Below, one piece after another: positions 1 to 5,633 of a stretch of 5,633 bases of DNA. The first letter of the stretch is position 1, and every line of letters starts with the position of its first letter. The notes beneath the pieces were generated by a model that was not told where the DNA came from, did no database searches, and saw nothing but the letters and a program-made list of their open reading frames with translations. The DNA lies in contig JACRHQ010000157.1 in NCBI GenBank assembly GCA_016217585.1, positions 1 through 5,633 on the forward strand. Direction: 5' to 3'. The DNA is from Candidatus Omnitrophota bacterium. GTDB taxonomy: Bacteria > Omnitrophota > Gorgyraeia > Zapsychrales > Zapsychraceae. A program made the position numbers and the translations under genes.

Positions 1-1
1 C

Positions 2-304
2 CTCGGATGGGAGATCTCCAAAAAAACGGACCCGGCCGTGTTCGAACGTAACAGAGATCAATCCGGCGCGCAAGTAAAGCAGGTCCTCCTTTTTACCGAT
101 GTCCGGGAGATGCCCCTGGTCCTGGGGACGCGTTACGCCCGGATGAACATTTACCTGCAATCCTCCGCCCCGGGGGAGAACTCCACGGATGTCGAACTGC
201 GTTATTTGACCGTCACTTCCGTTTCCCTCAAGAGTTTTCACAACTACCGCAATGACGGATACGCCCGGAAACTCTTTGAACGCATCGAGTCCCGGTTAAA
301 GTAG
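2..304 (+). CDS. C-terminal fragment of an unrecognised protein (5' end outside window)
   Basis: The frame is open from base 2 to the TAG at 302-304 and gives about 100 residues. A GTG at 38 could be mistaken for a start, but the frame stays open upstream of it to the window edge (LGWEISKKTDPA precedes it), so this is better read as the tail of a longer gene. The visible part alternates likely beta strands (VKQVLLFTDV, ARMNIYLQSS, VELRYLTVTSVSL) with an apparently helical, charged end (YARKLFERIESRLK). There is no signal peptide, membrane segment or catalytic motif in the visible part. I do not recognise the family and give no function. It ends 22 bases before uvrB on the same strand, so it may share a transcript with uvrB and coaX. 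That the frame is coding is fairly sure, because composition is sensible and no other frame competes. Confidence 0.7.
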   Translation, partial: LGWEISKKTDPAVFERNRDQSGAQVKQVLLFTDVREMPLVLGTRYARMNIYLQSSAPGENSTDVELRYLTVTSVSLKSFHNYRNDGYARKLFERIESRLK

Positions 305-326
305 CCATTGTTGCGCTGTCCCCGGC

Positions 327-2306
327 ATGGATAAATTTGTCCTCGAAAGCAAGTTCAAACCCGTTGCCGAACAGATGGACGCCGTGGACAAGCTGGTCCG
401 CGGCATCGGGGCGGGCGATCCTTCCCAGGTCCTCCTGGGCGTGACCGGAAGCGGCAAAACCTTCACCCTGGCCAACGTCATCGCCAGGGTCAACCGTCCC
501 ACCCTGGTTATTTCCCACAATAAAACCCTCGCGGCGCAGTTGTACAGCGCGTTCAGGGAATTCTTCCCCCACAACGCCGTCGAATATTTCGTCAGTTATT
601 ATGATTATTACCAGCCGGAAGCCTATATCCCCCAGACAGACGTTTATATCGAGAAAGACGCCTCCATCAACGACCGGCTGGACCGCCTGCGGCTTTCCTC
701 GACGACGTCGTTGATGTCGCGGCGGGACGTCCTGATCGTGGCCAGCGTGTCGTGCATTTATAACCTGGGGTCGCCCCGGGACTACAAGGAATCCCTGTTG
801 TATCTTGAAAAGGGCCAGCCGATGGACCGCGACGAGGCGCTGCGCAAGCTGGTGGACATCCAGTATGAGCGTAACGATTACGAACTGGCGCGCGCGAAGG
901 TCCGGGTGAGGGGAGATACCGTCGAGGTCTACCCTGCGTACCGCCAGGAGGCCGTCCGGGTCCAGTTTTTCGCCGACGCGATTGAGAAGATTTCGGCCAT
1001 CGACCCGGTCTCCGGGAACGTCCTCGAGGAACTGGAGAGGGTCGCGATTTACCCGGCCAAACATTTCATCACTTCCGGTGAACGGATTGAGGAGGGGTGC
1101 AGGCGCATCGAGGAGGAATTGCGCAAGCGTTTTAAAGAGTTAAACGCCGCGGGGAAATTGACGCAGGCCGAGCGGCTGGCCTCGCGGACCCGCTACGACA
1201 TGGAGATGCTCCGGGAGGCCGGCTATTGCCACGGGGTCGAAAATTATTCCCAAGCCCTTTCCGGTCGTCCTCCGGGCAGCCGGCCGTACTGTCTGCTGGA
1301 TTACTTCCCGGAGGATTTTCTGACCCTGATCGATGAATCCCACGTGACGGTCCCCCAGTTAAACGGGATGTATGAAGGCGACCGGGCCCGCAAGGAAATC
1401 CTCGTCGACTACGGGTTCCGGCTGCCGTCGTGTCTGGACAACCGGCCCCTGAAATTCGCGGAATTCTCGCGGCTGGTCAAACAGAGGATCTATGTCTCGG
1501 CCACGCCGGGGCCGTTCGAACGCGGGGAAAGCCGGGGGAAGGTCGCCGAGCAGATCATCCGTCCGACGGGGATCGTCGACCCGCCGATCGAGGTCCGTCC
1601 CAGCGCGGGGCAGGTGGACGACCTGATCCGGGAGGTCAGGAAAAGGGCGGCGAAGGATGAGCGCGTCCTGGTCACGACCCTGACCAAGCGGATGTCCGAA
1701 GACCTCTCTCAGTATCTGGAAGAGCACGGCCTCAAGGTCAAATATGTGCATTCCGATATCGAGACGATCGACCGCGCGCGGATCCTCAAAGACCTGCGTC
1801 TGAAAAAATTCGACTGCCTGGTCGGCGTCAACCTCCTGCGCGAGGGGCTGGACCTTCCAGAAGTCTCGCTCGTCGCCATCTTTGACGCGGACAAGGAGGG
1901 TTTTCTGCGCTCGCAGACATCCTTGATCCAGGTTGCCGGCCGGGCCGCCCGCAACATCAACGGGGTCGTGATTATGTACGCGGACCGCGTGAGCGCCGCG
2001 ATGCGCGCGACCATCAACGAATGCGACCGCCGCCGCAAAATCCAGATCGCCTTCAATAAAAAACACCATATTACCCCGCAGACTATCAGGAAAGCCATCC
2101 GCAGCGGCATCGAAGACCTTGTCCAGGACGAGGCCCGGGAACTGGTTTTAACCGTTGCCGGCGAGGATGAAGAAGAGTATACTTTGAACGATTACGTCGC
2201 GCGCATGGAGCGCGAAATGGAACTGGCGGCCCGTAATTTGCAGTTCGAGCGGGCGGCGGTCATCCGCGATAAAATCAGGGAATTGAAAAAGGGGGCGGGC
2301 AGATGA
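327..2306 (+). CDS. uvrB: UvrABC excinuclease subunit B (UvrB)
   Basis: UvrB is the damage-verifying, ATP-dependent subunit of cytoplasmic nucleotide excision repair. UvrA loads it onto DNA, and it recruits UvrC for incision. At 659 residues the length is normal. Visible in order: Walker A GVTGSGKT (38-45); the beta-hairpin that clamps a DNA strand, YYDYYQPEAY (91-100), followed by IEKDASIN; VASVSCIY (138-145); RVRGD in the UvrA-contacting region (193-197); Walker B/DEAD-like DESHVT (336-341); motif III SATP (391-394); motif V LLREGLDLPEVSLVAI (503-518) with DADKEGFLRS (520-529); motif VI QVAGRAARN (535-543); and a C-terminal UVR domain (about 621-656) that binds UvrC. An in-frame stop at 297-299 leaves ATG 327 as the only sensible start, although no Shine-Dalgarno sequence precedes it. 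Oddities are AEQM (14-17) where GDQP is usual, and RAKVRVRGD where RGTFRVRGD is usual. The last four bases overlap coaX. Confidence 0.98.
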   Translation: MDKFVLESKFKPVAEQMDAVDKLVRGIGAGDPSQVLLGVTGSGKTFTLANVIARVNRPTLVISHNKTLAAQLYSAFREFFPHNAVEYFVSYYDYYQPEAYIPQTDVYIEKDASINDRLDRLRLSSTTSLMSRRDVLIVASVSCIYNLGSPRDYKESLLYLEKGQPMDRDEALRKLVDIQYERNDYELARAKVRVRGDTVEVYPAYRQEAVRVQFFADAIEKISAIDPVSGNVLEELERVAIYPAKHFITSGERIEEGCRRIEEELRKRFKELNAAGKLTQAERLASRTRYDMEMLREAGYCHGVENYSQALSGRPPGSRPYCLLDYFPEDFLTLIDESHVTVPQLNGMYEGDRARKEILVDYGFRLPSCLDNRPLKFAEFSRLVKQRIYVSATPGPFERGESRGKVAEQIIRPTGIVDPPIEVRPSAGQVDDLIREVRKRAAKDERVLVTTLTKRMSEDLSQYLEEHGLKVKYVHSDIETIDRARILKDLRLKKFDCLVGVNLLREGLDLPEVSLVAIFDADKEGFLRSQTSLIQVAGRAARNINGVVIMYADRVSAAMRATINECDRRRKIQIAFNKKHHITPQTIRKAIRSGIEDLVQDEARELVLTVAGEDEEEYTLNDYVARMEREMELAARNLQFERAAVIRDKIRELKKGAGR

Positions 2307-3073
2307 TCCTGGCGGTGGACATTGGAAATACCACGATCGGCCTGGGCGTATGTGAAGGGACAAGGGTCTTGTCGGCGTGCCGTCTGGACACGGTCGCGGG
2401 GAAACGGCCGTTGGCCGCCGCGGTCAGTAAACATCTGTGGCAGATCCGCCGCCGGTACCCTTCCTTGCGGGATGCCGTGATCTGCAGCGTTGTCCCGCGG
2501 GCCCTGGCGGCGGTCGAGGCGACGCTACGCCGGCAGTTCGGCGGCCGGGTCGTTGTCCTCGGACGGGATCTCCCGGTGCCGATCAAAAATAATTACCGGG
2601 ACCCGCGGCAGGTCGGCCAGGACCGGCTCGTCGGGGCCTACGCGGCCAAATGCCTGTACGGGGCGCCGTGTCTTATTATCGATTTCGGGACCGCCATCAC
2701 CTTCGACGTTGTTTCCCGCCGCGGTGAATACGAGGGAGGCCTCATCATCCCGGGGCTGCGTCTTTCAGCGGAGTCGTTGTTCCAGAAGACCGCTTTGTTG
2801 CCGCGCGTCGATCGCCTGCGCGCCCCGCGGTCTTTAATAGGGAAGGACACGCGGGAGAGCATCCTGAGCGGGTTATTTAACGGTTACGGCGCCATGTGCC
2901 GCGGGCTGATCGACCGCGTCGCCGCCCAAACTCGCGGCAAACCCCGCGTCATCGTGACGGGCGGACACACGGACCTCATGAAAAAGTTTATCCGCGAAAA
3001 AATCCACAAGGTCGATCCGGACCTGGTGTTCAAGGGCATCGAGCTGGTTTCCCGTCGTCAGTCTTCCCGCTGA
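2303..3073 (+). CDS. coaX: Type III pantothenate kinase (CoaX)
   Basis: CoaX phosphorylates pantothenate to 4'-phosphopantothenate, the first committed step of coenzyme A synthesis, in the cytoplasm. The type III family belongs to the acetate kinase/Hsp70/actin fold, acts as a dimer, needs a monovalent cation and is not feedback-inhibited by CoA. The 256 residues match the family length. Visible motifs are the N-terminal phosphate loop DIGNT (6-10); YRDPRQVGQDRLVGAYAA (98-115), with the catalytic Asp expected at D107 in GQDR; DFGTAITFDVV (127-137); GGLIIPGL (145-152); and the late VTGGHTDLM (218-226) followed by FKGIELV (243-249). The ATG at 2303 lies inside ATGA, which also holds the uvrB TGA, and a purine-rich AAAGGGGG sits 7-8 bases upstream, so translation is probably coupled to uvrB. 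Nothing in the sequence links it functionally to DNA repair. The catalytic motifs are intact and the call is firm. Confidence 0.96.
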   Translation: MILAVDIGNTTIGLGVCEGTRVLSACRLDTVAGKRPLAAAVSKHLWQIRRRYPSLRDAVICSVVPRALAAVEATLRRQFGGRVVVLGRDLPVPIKNNYRDPRQVGQDRLVGAYAAKCLYGAPCLIIDFGTAITFDVVSRRGEYEGGLIIPGLRLSAESLFQKTALLPRVDRLRAPRSLIGKDTRESILSGLFNGYGAMCRGLIDRVAAQTRGKPRVIVTGGHTDLMKKFIREKIHKVDPDLVFKGIELVSRRQSSR

Positions 3074-3116
3074 TTGTCTGTTCTTACCGCGTTGTTCGCC
3101 CATTGTGAAAAAAATC

Positions 3117-3144
3117 TTGACAAAAAAAATATTTTTGTTAAATT
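3117..3144 (+). promoter_or_regulatory. Sigma-70-type promoter of groES-groEL
   Basis: A perfect -35 hexamer TTGACA (3117-3122) is followed after 16 bases by TAAATT (3139-3144), 4 of 6 to the -10 consensus. TTAAAT at 3138-3143 with a 15-base spacer is an alternative reading. The spacer contains the AT palindrome AAAAATATTTTT (3125-3136). The -10 overlaps the left arm of CIRCE by two bases, so HrcA bound at CIRCE would block RNA polymerase directly. Transcription would start near 3151, leaving a leader of about 80 bases. No clear alternative heat-shock sigma (RpoH-type) promoter is apparent. The start site is inferred, not seen. Confidence 0.75.
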
Positions 3145-3169
3145 AGCACTCTGTCGTAATCAGTGCTAA
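3143..3169. promoter_or_regulatory. CIRCE operator (HrcA binding site)
   Basis: The left arm TTAGCACTC (3143-3151), a 9-base spacer and the right arm CAGTGCTAA (3161-3169) match the CIRCE consensus TTAGCACTC-N9-GAGTGCTAA at 17 of 18 arm positions. The only deviation is the innermost base of the right arm, C instead of G, so the two arms still pair over eight bases. CIRCE is bound by the repressor HrcA, whose activity depends on GroEL, giving feedback control of chaperonin synthesis. The position over the -10 and start region is the classical one. It implies an hrcA gene elsewhere in this genome; none lies in this window. Confidence 0.95.
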
Positions 3170-3216
3170 TTCCAAATTCGGGTAGAATTTATTCTTAAAA
3201 ACTCAACAATCGGGAC

Positions 3217-3224
3217 AAGGAGGT
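3217..3224 (+). promoter_or_regulatory. Ribosome binding site of groES (decides a GTG start)
   Basis: AAGGAGGT is a full Shine-Dalgarno match ending five bases before GTG 3230. GroES proteins usually start a few residues before the PLxDRI motif. Starting at this GTG gives [10 protein letters not shown], so GTG is the true start. Upstream in the leader, AAATTC (3174-3179) and GAATTT (3185-3190) could form a small 6-bp hairpin with a GGGTA loop. Confidence 0.9.
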
Positions 3225-3229
3225 GCGCA

Positions 3230-3520
3230 GTGGACATTCAACCGTTGGCAGACAGGATCGTGGTTAAACCTTTGGATGCCGAAGAGGTGACCAAGGGAGG
3301 CATTGTATTGCCGGACACGGCCAAGGAAAAGCCGCAGGAAGGCAAGGTCGTCGCGGTCGGCAAAGGCAAGGTGACCGACGACGGCAAGATCCAGGCGCCG
3401 GAAGTACGCGTGGGCGACCGTATCCTGTACGGTAAATACAGCGGGACAGAGATCTCCACCAAAGGCGGGGACGAGTATTTAATCATGCGGGAAGATGATG
3501 TTTTCGCGATCGTCAAATAA
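3230..3520 (+). CDS. groES: Co-chaperonin GroES (Hsp10)
   Basis: GroES is the heptameric lid that caps GroEL and encloses substrate in the folding chamber. The 96-residue length is typical. The N-terminal [10 protein letters not shown] (5-14) is the family signature region. The mobile loop spans about residues 17-37 and carries the hydrophobic IVL tripeptide (25-27) that contacts the GroEL apical domain, followed by [17 protein letters not shown]. The conserved [15 protein letters not shown] (61-75) and the terminal [15 protein letters not shown] (81-95) complete the fold. It starts with GTG behind a very strong Shine-Dalgarno sequence and is the first gene after the CIRCE-controlled promoter. 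The 166-base gap to groEL is long for this operon and is filled with inverted repeats. There are no missing key residues and the call is firm. Confidence 0.98.
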   Translation: MDIQPLADRIVVKPLDAEEVTKGGIVLPDTAKEKPQEGKVVAVGKGKVTDDGKIQAPEVRVGDRILYGKYSGTEISTKGGDEYLIMREDDVFAIVK

Positions 3521-3524
3521 ATGA

Positions 3525-3565
3525 CGGCGCGACTTACGGAACAGGGTGAACGTAAGTCGCTGCCG
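3525..3565 (+). other. Stem-loop 1 of the groES-groEL spacer
   Basis: GCGACTTACG (3529-3538) is perfectly complementary to CGTAAGTCGC (3551-3560) around a 12-base loop. CGGC (3525-3528) pairs further with GCCG (3562-3565) if T3561 is bulged, giving about 14 bp. It starts four bases after the groES stop. No U-run follows, so it is not a normal intrinsic terminator. The loop word GGGTG (3544-3548) could also pair with CACCC (3578-3582) in the next stem. Roles in mRNA stability, processing or attenuation are possible but inferred. Confidence 0.75.
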
Positions 3566-3571
3566 AAATTT

Positions 3572-3614
3572 ACCCCACACCCAGAATCAATATACTTAGA
3601 CCTGGGTGTGGGGT
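3572..3614 (+). other. Stem-loop 2 of the groES-groEL spacer
   Basis: CCCCACACCCAG (3573-3584) is perfectly complementary to CTGGGTGTGGGG (3602-3613). An A-T pair (3572/3614) makes 13 bp, with a 17-base AT-rich loop at 3585-3601. This is the most GC-rich and probably the most stable of the three stems. It is followed by TCAATTCGCCC rather than a T-run, so termination here is unlikely to be Rho-independent. AATTCG (3617-3622) could add weak outer pairing with bases near 3564-3570, in competition with stem-loop 1. Confidence 0.8.
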
Positions 3615-3621
3615 TCAATTC

Positions 3622-3664
3622 GCCCGACAAATTTATGTTCGCTAACGCTCCATAAATTTGGGGC
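3622..3664 (+). other. Stem-loop 3 of the groES-groEL spacer
   Basis: CAAATTTATG (3628-3637) is perfectly complementary to CATAAATTTG (3651-3660) around the 13-base loop TTCGCTAACGCTC. GCCC (3622-3625) also pairs with GGGC (3661-3664) if GA (3626-3627) is bulged, making about 14 bp. The structure ends six bases before the groEL Shine-Dalgarno and leaves that site free. The AT-rich inner stem closed by a GC clamp could melt at high temperature, but a thermosensor role is speculation. Confidence 0.75.
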
Positions 3665-3670
3665 TCATTG

Positions 3671-5330
<1,660 letters not shown>

Positions 5331-5333
<3 letters not shown>

Positions 5334-5362
5334 TTCGCCCTCGGGCGACTTTCAGCGAATTA
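5331..5362 (+). other. Stem-loop A spanning the groEL stop codon
   Basis: TAATTCGC (5331-5338), whose first three bases are the groEL stop codon, is perfectly complementary to GCGAATTA (5355-5362), with a 16-base loop. Two competing pairings exist: a tiny local hairpin TCGCC/GGCGA (5335-5339 with 5344-5348), and a long-range GGGCGA (5343-5348) with TCGCCC (5425-5430). The latter would enclose the next stem instead. There is no T-run. It may protect the groEL message from 3' exonucleases, but this is inferred. Confidence 0.55.
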
Positions 5363-5422
5363 TCCCAGCGAGCGTGCCGAAATTATCGTTAGAGAATTTC
5401 GGCACATCTTGCGAGCTGGGAT
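5362..5422 (+). other. Long two-part stem-loop B downstream of groEL
   Basis: The outer arms ATCCCAGC (5362-5369) and GCTGGGAT (5415-5422) pair over 8 bp. The inner arms GTGCCGAAATT (5374-5384) and AATTTCGGCAC (5395-5405) pair over 11 bp around the 10-base loop ATCGTTAGAG. The two stems are separated by an internal loop of 4 and 9 bases. The structure is followed by GATCGCCCCCC, not a T-run, so it is more like a stability or processing hairpin or a dispersed palindromic repeat than an intrinsic terminator. The word TGCCGAAATT in the left inner arm also occurs at 3561-3570 in the groES-groEL spacer. Confidence 0.75.
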
Positions 5423-5448
5423 GATCGCCCCCCAAGGAGTATAAGCAA

Positions 5449-5490
5449 ATGATCAACGACAATCTGATCATGTTTTACAAAGCAGGGTAA
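5449..5490 (+). CDS. Possible 13-codon micro-ORF behind a strong ribosome binding site
   Basis: AAGGAG (5434-5439) lies nine bases before an ATG that opens the 13-residue frame MINDNLIMFYKAG, closed by TAA 5488-5490. The ribosome binding site is as good as those of groES and groEL, which is what draws attention. The peptide resembles nothing I know and is too short for coding statistics. The start codon lies in an inverted repeat, ATGATCA (5449-5455) and TGATCAT (5465-5471), which could fold over it. It may be a leader peptide, the remnant of a lost third cistron, or chance. Confidence 0.3.
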   Translation: MINDNLIMFYKAG

Positions 5491-5512
5491 TAACAGGACT
5501 TTGTTAATTTTT
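5475..5512 (+). terminator. Weak candidate intrinsic terminator of the groESL transcript
   Basis: TTACAAAG (5475-5482) can pair with CTTTGTTAA (5499-5507, one T bulged) around a 16-base loop, and TTTTT (5508-5512) follows directly. Position and T-run fit a Rho-independent terminator at the convergent junction, but the stem is short and AT-rich, so efficiency would be poor. It overlaps the end of the minus-strand gene by a few bases. It is the only hairpin plus T-run I can see after groEL. Confidence 0.3.
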
Positions 5513-5633
5513 GCGTTGGTCGATGAATTTTTGAGATTTGATACCGAGGATTCTGGCGGCATCGGGGTTCTTTGACAATAAGAAGGCCGAATCGATGATG
5601 AGGAGGGAAGCGACAGCATCCTTGCATTGGCCG
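5504..5633 (-). CDS. C-terminal fragment of a convergent gene, possible helix-turn-helix end
   Basis: Reading the minus strand from the window edge, one frame is open for 42 codons and stops at TAA (5506-5504). The peptide begins GQCKDAVASLLIIDSAFLL and ends SKNPDAARILGIKSQKFIDQ followed by RKN. Composition is that of a folded helical protein, and 25 of 42 codons end in G or C by my count, as expected for a real gene here. The end loosely resembles a Fis/NtrC-type helix-turn-helix (pattern AAxxLGIxxxxF), which typically closes activators of that class, but the match is weak and no upstream domain is visible. Another minus-strand frame (5619-5389) is longer in the window but has an improbable Ser/Pro-rich composition and runs through stem-loop B. 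The gene starts beyond the window and converges on groEL. Confidence 0.5.
   Translation of the reverse strand, partial: GQCKDAVASLLIIDSAFLLSKNPDAARILGIKSQKFIDQRKN

Noticed and set aside
38..304. GTG at 38 as the start of a small 88-residue gene
   Set aside because: The frame is open upstream to the window edge and no Shine-Dalgarno sequence precedes the GTG, so a truncated longer gene is the simpler reading.
228..1064. 278-codon open frame on the minus strand across the start of uvrB
   Set aside because: It lies antisense to strongly conserved uvrB codons, has no ribosome binding site and matches no family. Long antisense frames are expected in GC-rich coding sequence.
1359..2069. 236-codon open frame on the minus strand inside uvrB
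   Set aside because: Shadow of the uvrB helicase motifs, with an Asp/Arg-rich composition from reverse-reading GC-rich codons.
3074..3116. Terminator between coaX and the groES promoter
   Set aside because: No convincing inverted repeat precedes the A-run here. Read-through from coaX into groES remains possible.
3525..3664. Spacer hairpins as intrinsic terminators between groES and groEL
   Set aside because: None is followed by a T-run, and no second promoter for groEL is apparent, so full termination here would silence groEL. Partial attenuation cannot be excluded.
3525..3664. Three hairpins as a CRISPR-like repeat array
   Set aside because: The three stems differ in sequence, so there are no direct repeats with spacers.
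5389..5619. 76-codon minus-strand open frame at the right end
   Set aside because: It has a Ser/Pro-rich improbable composition and runs through stem-loop B. The neighbouring minus-strand frame ending at 5504 looks much more like a real protein.

Overview
The window is a bacterial chromosome segment of roughly 55-60% G+C, carrying DNA repair, coenzyme A and chaperonin genes. No phage, transposon, tRNA, rRNA or CRISPR array is visible. The chaperonin pair is controlled by a CIRCE operator, so the host should encode the repressor HrcA. The proteins look typically bacterial. The AT-rich hairpin spacers and somewhat divergent UvrB would fit an uncultured candidate phylum such as Omnitrophota or a PVC relative, but that placement is a low-confidence guess made without a database search.

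Left part (1-3073, + strand): the 3' end of an unrecognised gene (2-304) is followed after 22 bases by uvrB (327-2306, excinuclease subunit B). The uvrB stop overlaps by four bases the start of coaX (2303-3073, type III pantothenate kinase). The two genes are almost certainly co-transcribed and translationally coupled, although their pathways (nucleotide excision repair and the first step of CoA synthesis) are unrelated.

Middle (3074-5333, + strand): a TTGACA-type promoter overlaps a nearly perfect CIRCE operator (3143-3169). Then come groES (3230-3520, GTG start) and groEL (3687-5333), which together make the heat-shock-regulated folding chamber. The 166-base groES-groEL spacer is not empty. 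It is almost entirely three consecutive strong inverted repeats, none followed by a U-tract, ending just before the groEL ribosome binding site.

Right part (5334-5633): two more inverted repeats follow groEL, the first of which includes the groEL stop codon. A strong Shine-Dalgarno sequence then precedes a 13-codon open frame whose start lies in another small hairpin. After that comes a weak terminator-like hairpin with a T-run. The last 130 bases hold the C-terminal end of a convergent minus-strand gene, probably real, whose last residues resemble a helix-turn-helix. The spacers after groES and after groEL share the short words TGCCGAAATT and AATTCGCCC, which hints at a dispersed family of palindromic elements. 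This is the least explained part of the window.
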